A DNA stretch of 64,000 bases from Taudactylus pleione (taxonomy: Eukaryota > Chordata > Amphibia > Anura > Myobatrachidae). The translations under genes and the position numbers were made by a program. Position 1 is the first letter of the stretch; each line of letters starts with the position of its first letter. The notes beneath the pieces were generated by a model that was given only the letters and a program-made list of their open reading frames with translations, was not told the origin of the DNA and searched no databases. Below are positions 11,465 to 21,925 of the stretch, one piece after another. The stretch covers positions 62,001-126,000 of the forward strand of contig JAUIMM010000484.1 of NCBI GenBank assembly GCA_031769625.1, given 5' to 3'.

Positions 11465-12364
11465 TCAATAATACATTCTATGCATGTCTAAATATAATAC
11501 ATTATAAATGATGGTATTTCCTAGTTCAGGGTTGTAATGCAGTTCTGTATTTACCTCAGTATTCATACTGACCACCATCATAATTTTGTTCTTTCGTTTT
11601 ACTCTATTTTTACATTTCCCACACTTCAACACAATAGGAACACACCGGACACATATACCAATTATTAAGATGACAATCAGTATAAGGGTTAAGAATTTGC
11701 TGGTGATCACTTCCTGGACCCATTCCCCTAGACCTGAGAACCATTTCACTGGGTTCAGCCATGAAACCCATCCTTCTATCTTCTCCCCTACTTCAGCCAC
11801 TGAAGCATTATGGTTCTTACGAAATTCCCATTTTAGCTGCAGAATTTCATCCATCTTCCGGTCTATCACTTCCTTAGGGTCGCTGTTATCATTGGTGACA
11901 TAGGTCCAACATTTTACTCCAAATTGGGTGGCCAACGTTACGCAATACCCTCCAGTAACAGCAGTTAAATAATTTAACACTAGCCTGTGTTGCACCAGTT
12001 CTTTCTTGTACGCTTGCAATTCTCTCCCTATATACCTGAATGTGTCATCGTACATCTCGGTGATATTATCTATCAATTTAGCAAGTTCCTGAATATATCT
12101 AAAGTTTAATGTACCCCGAGTTATCCTGGTGGGATCCAATGCGACTAAAACTTGAAAGAGAGTTGTCTCACTAATTAACTGAGTGGCTTTGTGCACATCA
12201 CCAGGTATCATATTTCGTTTGCCTCTGTGTTCATATTGTGTGTGAAGATATGGTGACGGTGTGTTTTTATGTATACCAAGCATTTCAACATTTATGAGGG
12301 TCAGAACTTCTGGGACTACTCTTCCCAGGTAACACAAACCTTCGGAACTCAGGGGGAGAGCCAC
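11465..12364 (-). pseudogene. env: ERV env, transmembrane subunit
   Basis: Continuation of env after a frameshift near 12355. It holds the fusion subunit: a helical region and a conserved GGYC...GVKC stretch, in which the residue after the second cysteine is Trp where class I-like proteins usually have a second Cys. A membrane-proximal WLNPVKWFSGLGEW segment, a single hydrophobic span (LTLILIVILIIGICV) and a basic cytoplasmic tail follow. No obvious furin site is read at its start. The role of the family is membrane fusion during entry. This copy is non-functional because it is split and frameshifted. Confidence 0.82.
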
Positions 12365-12696
12365 TTATATGCTTTTCTTCCACATATAAAATATACATTA
12401 TCAGGGAGAACATAAGGAATGGTAAGCATCATTATCATTAAGCACATTTCCCTTGCAAACAATCCTATTTCTGGGTCTTCCATCTGGTACATGCAAGTTT
12501 CTGGCTGTATTATTTTAGCACAATAACCATCTGGCACCTTACCAATAATTTCTTTGGTGGAACTCAATGCACACCGGTACCTAAAATGTCTCCCACTAGA
12601 TTTAATTGAGCGTAACAGATCATGGTTCATGGACTCATTATCAGCTCTTTGTGAGAAGGTCATCGTCTGATTATTCCCTGTCACTTCCCAACTCCC
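12349..12696 (-). pseudogene. env: ERV env, surface subunit, C-terminal part
   Basis: Open from the chromovirus insertion edge (12696) to a stop at 12349. It contains several cysteines and NNQT and NES sequons, and ends in a CGRKAYKWL motif before the frame shifts by a base in a short C run. The N-terminal part lies on the other side of the chromovirus at 18450-19076, and the reading frame agrees across the 5-bp target duplication. Confidence 0.75.
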
Positions 12697-13481
12697 TGTC
12701 ACGGCCAGGGTATTTCAGCATGGCGCTAGGCGGGTGTTACCTGTGAGGTCGTTGTGGCGCGGGCTGTCTGGTGGCGGAGCTGGTGTCTGGCGGGGGGCTT
12801 TGGCTGCACACGTTGTTGTGCGGCCCTGTTGTCACTCTGCGCTGGTGAGGCCTGGCGGCGTCTCCGTTCCGTTTGGCATGGGCACCGCCATCTTGCCTTC
12901 TGGCCATGTGATGCGGCTGGCCAATCCTGGTGAGTCACATGTTCCCTCTGGCCAGTAACAGCACGGCATGGGGTATTCAGGAAGGGTCAGTGCCTTCCTT
13001 CTTTGCCAGTGCAATGTGTATCTCAGCCTAGCTGAGAGGGAGTTCTCTGTGCTTTCCTGTTCCTGTGAATTGCTGTCTGCCAGTCTGCCTGTCAGCTCCT
13101 AGTTCCCACTGGACTACCCCGCTTCCTCCATCACCCTTGCCCATACCTGAGTGCCTGAGCCTGCTGACATCCTGCGCTTCAGTTCACTACCTGCAAACCT
13201 GGCTTGATTATTTTCAGTTCACTACCTGCAAACCTGGCTTGATTATTTTCAGTTTCACTACCTGCACACCTGGACAGCTCTAATTGTTTCTACCTGGACA
13301 TTAACCCTTTTGCTCCCACCACAGAACTCTTGTGCACATTTATATTTTCCTGGACTTTTATTTACTGCCACATTATATGTCTACTCAAGCACTTATTAAA
13401 AATCCTAGTTTTATTTTCAAATCTGTTTCTGTGATCGCTCCTGCTACCACCCCGGGTCCACAAGCAACCCAGAACATAACA
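12697..13481 (+). repeat. Chromovirus 5' LTR
   Basis: 785 bp, TG...CA. It contains a tandem duplication of a 35-bp unit (ttcactacctgcaaacctgg plus flanks, 13180-13250) that is single in the 3' LTR. A TATA-like stretch (ggggtattcagg) lies about 30 bp before the motif GCCAGTGCAA that probably marks the transcript start. Confidence 0.93.
13005..13014 (+). promoter_or_regulatory. Probable transcript 5' end / self-primer
   Basis: GCCAGTGCAA is the exact reverse complement of the ten bases TTGCACTGGC just after the LTR (13484-13493). In Tf1 and in Sushi-type elements the first bases of the RNA fold back and prime cDNA synthesis; this arrangement fits. The same word is at 18003-18012 in the 3' LTR. 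Confidence 0.65.
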
Positions 13482-13483
13482 GT

Positions 13484-13493
13484 TTGCACTGGC
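13484..13493 (+). promoter_or_regulatory. Self-priming primer-binding site
   Basis: TTGCACTGGC begins 2 bp after the LTR. It does not start with the TGG expected for a tRNA 3' end and instead pairs perfectly with the putative 5' end of the element's own transcript. Confidence 0.65.
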
Positions 13494-13496
13494 CCC

Positions 13497-14441
13497 ATGG
13501 AGCCGGCCACGGATCAGGAGTCAGGAGTGGATTTGTTCAGGTGCATTTCAGGTCGTTTAGAAAATCTGGAAAACATGCAGCATCAGATGGCTCAATTTCT
13601 GCAAGAGATGTCCAAGCGACAGGATAGTTTGCAAACTTCCTTTTCTACCCCTGAAGTACCAGCATCTACATCCGCATCAGCATCTGGGACTACAGGAGGC
13701 AGATCATCTCCCCACTTAAGTCTTCCTTTACCAAAAAAATTTGACGGCAATCCTAAACTCTGCCGAGGATTCCTAAATCAGTGTGACATACATTTTACCC
13801 TGCAGCCTGACAACTTTCTAACTGCAAGAACTAAAGTGGCTTATATAGTCTCTCTGTTATCCGGCCAGGCCTTGGAATGGGCTTCCCCACTCTGGGAGCG
13901 CTCAGATCCGCTGCTGGATAATTACGCAGGCTTTGTGTCATCCTTCAGGAGGATTTTCAATGAACCTGGGCGTACTGTATCAGCATCATCAAACATCATG
14001 ACACTGAGACAAGGGGTCCGTCCTGTCAGTCAATATGCCGTGCAATTTAAAATTTTAGCATCAGAGCTCAAATGGAATGAGGAAGCCCTCACCTCGACCT
14101 TCTGGCATGGGTTGTCAGATCGACTAAAGGATGATCTAGTCACTCGAGAGCTTCCTACTAATCTGAACGACATGATTTCGTTGTGTATCAAAGTTGACCT
14201 ACGCTTCAGGGAACGTCAGGCTGAAAAAAACAGAACTGACCGGCAAAGGTCATTTACCCCCTCCATTTCTACCCGTCCCATTCCTTCCCCTACTAAAGAG
14301 GAGCCTATGCAGGTGAATCATACACACCTCTCTAAAGAAGAACGTCAGAGAAGAATGCAAAAGAACCTCTGTCTGTACTGCGGAGAGTCCGGTCACCTGC
14401 TGATCTCCTGCCCCCGTAAACCGGGAAATGCCAAATCCTAA
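13497..14441 (+). CDS. gag: Chromovirus Gag
   Basis: Open for 314 codons from the first ATG after the LTR (MEPATDQES). The longer frame that starts in the LTR at 13332 is not preferred. It has an N-terminal region with a coiled-coil-like stretch (residues about 15-45), a Ser/Thr-rich linker, and a gypsy capsid core (KKFDGNPKLCRGFLNQCDIHF through SGQALEWASPLWE and FRRIFNEPGR). A single zinc knuckle, CLYCGESGHLLISC (C-X2-C-X4-H-X4-C), lies near the C-terminus. It forms the virus-like particle and binds the RNA. The frame looks intact. Confidence 0.92.
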   Translation: MEPATDQESGVDLFRCISGRLENLENMQHQMAQFLQEMSKRQDSLQTSFSTPEVPASTSASASGTTGGRSSPHLSLPLPKKFDGNPKLCRGFLNQCDIHFTLQPDNFLTARTKVAYIVSLLSGQALEWASPLWERSDPLLDNYAGFVSSFRRIFNEPGRTVSASSNIMTLRQGVRPVSQYAVQFKILASELKWNEEALTSTFWHGLSDRLKDDLVTRELPTNLNDMISLCIKVDLRFRERQAEKNRTDRQRSFTPSISTRPIPSPTKEEPMQVNHTHLSKEERQRRMQKNLCLYCGESGHLLISCPRKPGNAKS

Positions 14442-14470
14442 CTGACCCTGGAGACATCAAGTTAGAAGTT

Positions 14471-14812
14471 ATGAACCCGTCTCCAAAAATTAAAGATTTC
14501 ACGATTACCCTAGCCTTGGATCTTAAACCCAAACCTGTCTTTGCTACTGCTCTACTCGACTTGGGAGCAGCCGGAAATTTCATAACGTCTAGTTTCATAG
14601 ATAAATTTCAGATTCCTTGTTTGTCTCTCAACCATGCCATCTCTCTGACCTCTATAGACGGACGCCCTCTAACTAACGGGATAGTCACCAAAGAGACTAA
14701 ACCAGTATTGGTCCAAATTGGGGCACTTCATTCTGTGATCCTTAAAATTCCTGGTGATATCAGAGGCCTCGCAAGAAATTGTTCTTGGTCTACCCTGGTT
14801 ACGTCAACATAA
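14471..14812 (+). pseudogene. pol: Chromovirus protease region
   Basis: Start of pol, about 30 bp after the gag stop. ALLDLGAAGNFITSSF occupies the active-site position where the family normally has D-S/T-G-A, so the catalytic triplet reads DLG here. The family motif around LPW lies at about 14785, where the frame is lost. Function is doubtful because of the Ser/Thr-to-Leu change and the frameshift. Confidence 0.8.
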
Positions 14813-16111
14813 TCCCAGGATTGATTGAAGTTCTATGCAGTTCTGTCATGGGGTATGGACTGTCAGAAATCCTGTCTTCCAAAAATTCGACCTGTGAGAA
14901 AGACAGTTCCATTAGTTTCTTCTGCCATTCCCAAGGAATATCAGATGTTCGCCGACGTTTTCTCTGAACAACAAGCAAATATCTTACCCCCTCATAGGGA
15001 ATGGGACTGTCCAATTGAATTGATACCTGATAAGATACCACCTTGTGGTCGTACCTATCCGCTGTCCTTGCCTGAGACTCAAGCCATGACCGAATACATC
15101 CGGGACAACCTGGCAAAGGGGTTCATTCGCCCCTCTACTTCTCCTGCCGGAGCTGGGTTTTTCTTCGTTGGCAAGAAGGACGGTGGTCTAAGACCATGTA
15201 TCGATTATCGAGGCCTTAATGACATTACTGTAAAGAATCGATAACCTCTTCCCCTGATTACTGAGTTGTTTGATAGGGTCAAGGGCTCTGTCATTTTTTC
15301 GAAATTAGATCTGAGAGGGGCTTACAACCTCATTCGTATCCGAGCTGGCGATGAATGGAAGACCGCTTTTAATACCAGAAATGGACATTTCGAGTATTTA
15401 GTAATGCCTTTTGGATTGTGTAATGCCCCTGCTGTCTTTCAAAGTTTCGTTAATGAGATTTTCCGGGATCTGTTTCGGTTGTTGTCTATCTGGATGACAT
15501 ACTGATTTTTTCACCCTCTGTGGCTAAACATCAAGAACATTTTAAAGAAGTTTTGACCCGTTTGAGAGAAAACCACCTTTACTGCAAACTGGAGAAGTGC
15601 GTCTTTGGAGTGCCCAGTGTACCTTTTCTCGGCTATGTAATATCTGGCTCCAGTTTAGAAATGGACCCCAAGAAGGTACAGGCAATTCTGGATTGGACCC
15701 GACCTCAGACACTGAAGGCCATCCAGAGATTGTTGGGCTTCGCAAATTATTATAGACGCTTCATTAAGGGATTTTCTACACTGCTGGCTCCCATTACAGC
15801 CTTGACCCGCAAAGGTGCTAATCCTGCCAAATGGTCACCTGAGGCAGAGTCTGCCTTTCATCTTCTAAAACAGGCCTTTATCTCAGCACCAGTTCTTCGA
15901 CAACCCGATCTGGACAGACCGTTTTTGTTGGAAGTAGACGCATCATCTGAAGCTGTGGGAGCAGTCTTGTCTCAACGTTATGAGGACAACCGAGTCCATC
16001 CGTGTGGGTTCTTTTCTAAAAAAATTCTCTCCTGCCGAAAGGAAGTACGCCATAGGTGAGCAAGAACTACTAGCTGTAAAGTTGGCGTTGAAGGAATGGA
16101 GATATTAGCTA
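14779..16111 (+). pseudogene. pol: Chromovirus reverse transcriptase and RNase H
   Basis: RT motifs in order: [38 protein letters not shown], then a stop (TAA, 15242). Next come [32 protein letters not shown] and the catalytic YLDD (about 15489-15500), readable only after a frameshift near 15480. Further on are FLGYVISGS, RLLGFANYYRRFI and the RNase H start [18 protein letters not shown], another frameshift near 16035 and a TAG at 16106. These enzymes copy the RNA to DNA. At least two stops and two shifts leave this copy dead. Confidence 0.93.
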
Positions 16112-17956
16112 GTGGGCACCAAGTTTCCATTTACTGTATTTACGGACCATAGAAATCTCCTATTTCTCAAAAACCTCCAATGTGTGAGTCCTCGTTTGGC
16201 CCGCTGGGCAATATTCTTTGCCAGGTTTCAGTTCACCCTGACCTTCCGGTCTGGAGCACTTAATCAGAAGGCTGATGCCCTATCGAGATCTCTCCTCTGT
16301 GATGATCAATCTGAAAATCAAAGCAATACCCCTGTCTTGGAATCAAGAGTTTTCGCCGCATTACAACAACTTCAGCCTCCTACGGGAAAATCATTTGTGG
16401 CCCCGGAATTAAGGAAGCAGCTTCTCGCAGGGCACTCAGGCACTCGGAAGACCTTGGAGTTCCTGAAAAGACACTATTGGTGGCCTTCTATGAAGGCAGA
16501 TATAATGGAGTTTATCTCTTCCTGCTCCTCTTGTGCCCAGCATAAATCATCACGACAAGCTCCAGCTGGGGAATTGCTTCCATTACCTACTCCATCACGT
16601 CCATGGACGCATCTCTCCATGGATTTCGTCACAGACCTGCCAGTCTCTCAAGGTTTCAACACTATCTGGGTTGTAATAGACCGATTTTCTAAGATGGTCC
16701 ACTATATACCGTTGAAGAAGTTACCTTCTGCCCCTGACCTGGCACAGTTGTTTGTCCAACACATATTTCGTCTACATGGCCTTCCTGCTGAAATTATCTC
16801 TGACCGTGGTGTGCAGTTTACTGCAAAATTCTGGAGGGCTTTGTGTTCTGTTCTTCAAGTGAAGTTAAACTTTTCCACGGCCTACCATCCGCAAAGCAAC
16901 GGCTCCACCGAGAGAGTTAATCAAGATCTAGAGACTTTCTTAAGAATTTTTATGTCATCTTCCCAGGACAATTGGGCTGCCTTGCTGCCGTGGGCTGAGT
17001 TTGCACATAATGCTTCCTACCACTCGTCAACTAACCAAACGCCATTTCAGGTTGTATATGGCCTTCATCCTCGTGTTCCCGAATTCCGAAGCTTGCCTGT
17101 TTTCGATGTTCCTGCCGTGGAGGACACGGTGCGGAATTTTGCTGCCATCTGGACTCAAGTACGGTCTGATTTGTTGAAGGCATCCTCTCGCTATAAGACC
17201 CAGGCCGATAAGAAGAGTAGAATAGTTCCACGCATGCAAGTAGGAAACCAGGTCTGGTTGTCTACTCGGAACCTTCGTCTAAGAGTTCCGTCTATGAAAT
17301 TCGCACCCCGCTTCATCGGTCCCTTCACCATAACAGAAGTCATTAATCCAGTGGCCTACCGTTTACAGTTACCCCCATACCTAAAAATTCACAATTCCTT
17401 CCATGTTTCCTTATCAAAGCCCCTAGTCCTGAATAAGTTCCATAATGCTCTACCTGCTTCTCCTCGAGTCCAGACGGAGAGGGGAGTTGAGTTTGAAGTC
17501 GCCCAGATCTTGGACTCTCGTCTGCGCAGAGGTCATCTTCAGTATTTGTTGGACTGGAAAGGTTACGGTCCAGAGGAACGTTGCTGGACCGATGCTCGTG
17601 ATGTCCACGCTCCCACGCTCATCAGGAGATTCCATTCTGCCCACCCGGAGAAGCCTGGTGAGTGTCCTGAGGCCACCCCAAAAGGAGGGGGTACTGTCAC
17701 GGCCAGGGTATTTCAGCATGGCGCTAGGCGGGTGTTACCTGTGAGGTCGTTGTGGCGCGGGCTGTCTGGTGGCGGATCTGGTGTCTGGCGGGGGGCTTTG
17801 GCTGCGCGCATTGTTGTGCGGCCCTGTTGTCACTCTGCGCTGGTGAGGCCTGGTGTCATCTCCGTTCCGTTTGGCATGGGCACCACCATCTTGCCTTCTG
17901 GCCATGTGATGTGGCTGGCCAATCCTGGTGAGTCACAAGTTCCCTCTGGCCAGTAA
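16112..17956 (+). CDS. pol: Chromovirus RNase H tail, integrase and chromodomain
   Basis: Open for 614 codons. Residues 1-60 are the RNase H end (VFTDHRNLLFLKN, NQKADALSR). The zinc-binding HHCC follows (HSGTRKTLEFLKRHYWWP...CSSCAQHK, about 107-145). The DDE core has D in SMDFVTDLP (about 170), D in IISDRGVQF (about 231) and E in STERVNQDLE (about 266). After a GPY/F-type segment (RFIGPFTITEVINPVAYRLQ) comes a chromodomain (about 458-515, ILDSRLRRGHLQYLLDWKGY...CWTDARDV), which targets integration to modified chromatin. There is no stop before the LTR: the frame runs about 87 codons into it. This is the best preserved part of pol but depends on the broken upstream frame. Confidence 0.9.
   Translation: MGTKFPFTVFTDHRNLLFLKNLQCVSPRLARWAIFFARFQFTLTFRSGALNQKADALSRSLLCDDQSENQSNTPVLESRVFAALQQLQPPTGKSFVAPELRKQLLAGHSGTRKTLEFLKRHYWWPSMKADIMEFISSCSSCAQHKSSRQAPAGELLPLPTPSRPWTHLSMDFVTDLPVSQGFNTIWVVIDRFSKMVHYIPLKKLPSAPDLAQLFVQHIFRLHGLPAEIISDRGVQFTAKFWRALCSVLQVKLNFSTAYHPQSNGSTERVNQDLETFLRIFMSSSQDNWAALLPWAEFAHNASYHSSTNQTPFQVVYGLHPRVPEFRSLPVFDVPAVEDTVRNFAAIWTQVRSDLLKASSRYKTQADKKSRIVPRMQVGNQVWLSTRNLRLRVPSMKFAPRFIGPFTITEVINPVAYRLQLPPYLKIHNSFHVSLSKPLVLNKFHNALPASPRVQTERGVEFEVAQILDSRLRRGHLQYLLDWKGYGPEERCWTDARDVHAPTLIRRFHSAHPEKPGECPEATPKGGGTVTARVFQHGARRVLPVRSLWRGLSGGGSGVWRGALAARIVVRPCCHSALVRPGVISVPFGMGTTILPSGHVMWLANPGESQVPSGQ
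17680..17691 (+). promoter_or_regulatory. Chromovirus polypurine tract
   Basis: aaaaggaggggg followed by tac immediately before the 3' LTR, in the usual position for second-strand priming. Confidence 0.8.
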
Positions 17957-18444
17957 CAGCACGGCATGAGGTATTTAGGAAGGGTCAGTGCCTCCCTTCT
18001 TTGCCAGTGCAACGTGTATCTCAGCCTAGCTGAGAGGGAGTTCTCTGTGCTTTCCGGTTCCTGTGAATTGCTGTCTGCCAGTCTGCCTGTCAGCTCCTAG
18101 TTCCCACTGGACTACCCCGCTTCCTCCATCACCCTTGCCCATACCTGAGTGCCTGAGCCTGCTGACATCCTGCGCTTCAGTTCACTACCTGCAAACCTGG
18201 CTTGATTATTTTCAGTTTCACTACCTGCACACCTGGACAGCTCTAATTGTTTCTACCTGGACATTAACCCTTTTGCTCCCACCACAGAACTCTTGTGCAC
18301 ATTTATATTTTCCTGGACTTTTATTTACTGCCACATTATATGTCTACTCAAGCACTTATTAAAAATCCTAGTTTTATTTTCAAATCTGCTTCTGTGATCG
18401 CTCCTGCTACCACCCCGGGTCCACAAGCAACCCAGAACATAACA
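17695..18444 (+). repeat. Chromovirus 3' LTR
   Basis: 750 bp, TGTCACGG...ACATAACA. It lacks one of the two 35-bp units of the 5' LTR, which accounts for the length difference. Only scattered substitutions separate the two copies by eye. Confidence 0.93.
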
Positions 18445-18449
18445 CTCCC

Positions 18450-19076
18450 GGGTTTATTGGGGTTGGTTATGTTTAAACACAAAAGTGATCTATCTACTTG
18501 GAATTGATAGAGTTTGAAATGAGGTGGTTTGGATGAGAGGAATTTTCCATCCAATGTTTTCCCTTTCTGTAATTCTAAAATTTCCGTGATATTCAGTGGA
18601 AATGGCACCAACCCTACATTATGCTGTCCCTGTGGCACATGTGAACACACCCAGCAATCAGTTTGATTTAACACTTTGCCTACCATGCTATGATAATCCT
18701 CTAAAGGATACCCACCCCAGTACGGGTTATATTTAGGCTGGCACCATTGGATACAATTCTCATCAACTAGGGACCCACAAAGCTCACAAATACAGGAATC
18801 TTCAGACGATAAACCTCCACACCGTCCCCGAGTATCCGGAATAACAGCTCTCTTAACAATAACAGTACTAAGATTGGTCAGACACTCCCCTGATTGGCAT
18901 TGCACTCCTTCTGACTCCACTCCATCAGCACTGCCATCAGCTCCCATCTCCTCTATCGGTCCTCCATCACAGAAACTGGGTATCCCCAAACAGATCATCA
19001 CGACAAAAACTCTGGAAGAAAGAACTAGGATGACCACAGCAGACCACTCCATTGCTGGGAGCACTGATCTACACAT
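18450..19076 (-). pseudogene. env: ERV env, signal peptide and surface subunit N-terminal part
   Basis: Starts at an ATG (19076) with a hydrophobic leader (MEWSAVVILVLSSRVFVVMI) and continues through a cysteine-rich region (CQSGEC, CICELCGSL, CVCSHVP-like CWVCSHVP). It stays open until the chromovirus interrupts it at 18449. CWVC is the CXXC-type motif of class I-like surface subunits. The family role is receptor binding. The rest of env is at 11465-12696. Confidence 0.8.
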
Positions 19077-19108
19077 TTCTTTAGCTCAGGTATCTCACCA
19101 TCACCTTT

Positions 19109-19552
19109 TTAATCCTTCCGGCATAAGCTCGCAATTGACAGGTCCACGTTATCGGCCTCGTCTGCGCCTTGTATCTCCACCGGTTGGTTAACCTCCCTAT
19201 AGTGAGTGGAATGGACCCACGTATCTTCCCCGGCCACCCTTTGAGGATGTGGTACTTTGTCAACAATCATCAGATATGGACCTTTCCACCAATTAGTCAA
19301 ACGACCTGAGCTAAAAAAATTTGGATCATAACAAATTCCCCAGGTTTGACAGTTTGCATTAGACATGTTAGTTAATAACACTTTCAATTTCTGTTATTCT
19401 TATTCATCTTCATATCTCAAAGGGGGGGACAGATAAAAGAAATGACAGTCTGGAACGATCTTGGTTTTATTACCCATCACCTTACACATGTTCTGGGAAA
19501 TGTCACCTGTAAAATGAGTCCCCCTATCACTTTGAATAATTCTAGGGATATA
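19109..19552 (-). pseudogene. pol: ERV integrase remnant
   Basis: Next to the Harbinger MITE (19480-19552) the minus strand reads IIQSDRGTHFTG, the second catalytic aspartate block of retroviral integrases. After a break it continues in another frame (19387-19109) with the C-terminal domain, including WWKGPYLMIV and an ED-TWVHSTHYR segment just before env. The zinc-binding domain and the third acidic residue are not found. Non-functional. Confidence 0.8.
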
Positions 19553-20103
19553 GGCCCTCATTCAGAGGCTGTCGGAGGATGCAAGTGGTCGCTCAGAAAC
19601 TGGGCGGCCGCTTGCATCCTGACTGCCCGCTTCTGTTTCGGTCGTTAGGCTGTGGGTTTACACCCACAGCTCTAACGACCGCTAGGGTGATGGTCGCAAT
19701 GGTCATAGACCTTCGCGACCATCGGGGCTTACGACGAGACCCTAGGGTAGGGTCTCACTTGTCGTAAGCCCCGGAGAGCTTCTGGCTCTGTCAGAGCCGG
19801 AAGCTCTCCACTGACATCACTAGTAATGTCAGTGGGGCCTCCCCCAAACGGCAGGCATTCCCATGGGAATGCCTCTGTTTGGGCTACCACCCCCCCGGCC
19901 CGCCTTCTAAACGGGGCGAGCTGTCTATCAACATCGACAACTCGCCCCCTTTGGAAAGAGACCCGATACGACCGGTGCTGTCAGTCATAGCGGGTCTCAC
20001 GCATGCACACGAAGGAGCCGGCTCTCTCGTGCGCATGTGCACTGGTCAAACACCGAGGCGGCCGTGCGGTCGTAGACAGTACGGCCGCCTCTGAATACAG
20101 CCC
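19553..20103. mobile_element. Harbinger-type MITE, hairpin-array subfamily, inside ERV integrase
   Basis: The ends GGCCCTCATTCAGAGG and CCTCTGAATACAGCCC are flanked by ATA (19550-19552 and 20104-20106). As at 3703-4237, the interior is a series of inverted repeats: gctgtgggt/acccacagc; gatggtcgc/gcgaccatc; gagaccct/agggtctc; gagagctt...aagctctc; ccactgacat/atgtcagtgg; gcattccc/gggaatgc; gcgagctgtc/gacaactcgc. No ORF. Confidence 0.82.
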
Positions 20104-20417
20104 ATAGTATCTGCAAACAGGTTCCTGCAATTAAATCTTGTTATTAATAGCTACTGCTCTAAATAATGCCTGGGCCCTGGGTTGGATAGTATTCCGAGTA
20201 TTTAACCTTAGCCTGGCATGGCTGCTGTTTATCCTTAGCAACCGTGTGTCCTGTGTGTGAGAGATAAAGCACAACAGTTAAATATCATTTAAACATGACA
20301 TAAATACAACAATAAATTGTCCACATTTCACATTAGAACAGATCCATTGGCAGGTTGAAAAGATTGTAAACAGTCATATAAGGCCTGGGAGAAGATAATG
20401 AGGTTGCCTATGAACCC
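20104..20417 (-). other. Joint of deleted ERV pol
   Basis: Between the gag stop and the integrase core there are about 310 bp where protease, RT and RNase H (normally over 2 kb) should be. A short piece next to the MITE still fits integrase upstream of the SDRG block; the rest is unrecognisable. A large deletion in pol is the simplest reading. Confidence 0.6.
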
Positions 20418-21879
20418 ATGGGAAACCCATGTTCATGTGTGGTGTTCTTCACTTTGCAGTACTTACTTATGTGTCCCACTTGGTGACAGTTAAAACATCT
20501 TTTTGAACGGGGTGGATGAAAGGATTGTTGTGGGAGTTGAGCAAGAGGGAAAGATGGTGGGTATGGGTAGGAATATGGAGGATAAGGGTATGGTGGGAGG
20601 TATGAAATTTGTGGGTAGCATGGGACCTGTGGTTGTGTATGATATGTGGGGTAAGGATGTGTTTGCTGTGGTGTGGGATTGGTGAGGACGTGTAACTGTT
20701 CAGGTGCAAGTGTGTGTATAGTGCAGGTGTGTCTACTGGCTGTGATGTTACAGTCATTCCTTCCAGAGCTTGGATACTGACAGTCATTAGTTTTCCGCTC
20801 TGGGTCTCTCTTCTTTGAGATGTTTTTATCATGTTCTATGGCAGATTCTATGAGGGTATCTATTGTGACTCCCTCCAGCCAGGCTGTGAGGTCTGAACCC
20901 GGGTAATATTATCTTGGTTTACTTGGTCTGTTAAAGGAACGTCACCATCCAATACACAATCCGTGACAAATTTTGTCACGTCGGTATTGCGTGGTAGACA
21001 GGCCCTTAACACCACACGCCAATCTTTATTGGTTGGCTCATGAGAACTACCCAAATTCCTCAAAAATCTCTGACATTTGGCTAGTTCCTTTTTGGGATCA
21101 GGGAAATCATTTATGATGGAATTTAGTTCTGCTCTTGTCCAAGGACAATGCATTACCACTTCCCTCGTGGGCACTACACCGTTCGCATCTGCATTTCCAT
21201 TCGGAACAGTTATTGTCCGAATGGGATGCAGACCGGTAGTGCTGCTACCTTTGACCTTGTTACTTGGCTGGGGGTTTAATCTGTTGCTGCTACATATGGT
21301 ATTAACAACTTCCTCTACGGGTGCAGAGGGTGTTAGCACTTCCCTTACTGTTACTGATGGAGATGATGGCACCACTCGTGATTGTTGTGATGCAGCATCT
21401 ATCATCTGTACAGCATGGGAAATGGCAGACATTAAAATAGGCTCATCATCCACATCATGAACATTTTCTTTATAGTTGCTTAAGAGAGGGTACAAATTGC
21501 TTGTTACATTTTTATGGGTATTTTTGATAACTTTACTTGCACCTCCATCCACATAAGGTGGGGGTGGTGCGCGTGAACTGCTGGCAATACCTTCCACAAC
21601 ACTACCTTGCTGCACGTGCGCTCCATTTTGCGGCTCGCCCGCATTGCAATTCAGCATCGCGGATGTATTCTCTGGCAATGCGCTCGCAATGCTAGTTTCC
21701 GTTGCTTGCGCATTTTTAAGCCACGCATCCCCTTCATGCTGCCACAACTTTAAACATTCATAATATTTGACCTTTTTCTCTCTGGAGCGCATCAGACTGA
21801 TGTGATCCTGGACATTATCTAATACATCTTTATCAAAACTACCAATTCTGGGAAACGGTCTAACACTCTTCATCGTCAT
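20418..21879 (-). pseudogene. gag: ERV gag
   Basis: Start ATG at 21879. The N-terminal matrix part has a Trp/basic-rich segment (YYECLKLWQHEGDAWLKN). A PPPPY late-domain motif (SSRAPPPPYVDGG, residues about 105-117) recruits ubiquitin ligases in the family. The capsid segment (PWTRAELNSIINDFPDPKKE...FLRNLG) is gammaretrovirus-like. The frame closes at 20860 through a one-base shift near 20880. The other frame carries a Pro/Tyr-rich nucleocapsid and one zinc knuckle, CFNCHQVGHISKYC (about 20441-20482). No myristoylation glycine follows the Met (MTMKS). Confidence 0.85.
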
Positions 21880-21925
21880 TTTAAACCATACATCACAATA
21901 CCTTATTGCATAAGTACCGTACTTA

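Larger units (their letters stand above)
12697..18444 (+). mobile_element. Sushi-like chromovirus (Ty3/gypsy)
   Basis: A complete 5.7-kb LTR retrotransposon inserted in the ERV env gene, with TSD CTCCC (12692-12696 and 18445-18449). LTRs run TGTCACGG...ACATAACA. Order: LTR, self-priming site, gag with a zinc knuckle, protease, reverse transcriptase, RNase H, integrase, chromodomain, polypurine tract, LTR. The chromodomain, gene order and self-priming signal place it among vertebrate Sushi-ichi-type chromoviruses. The two LTRs are nearly identical except for an extra 35-bp unit in the left one, so it is younger than its host ERV. pol has several frameshifts and stops. Confidence 0.93.

Noticed and set aside
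20503..20685. Plus-strand Gly/Val/Met-rich frame
   Set aside because: Antisense of the Pro/Tyr-rich ERV nucleocapsid region.
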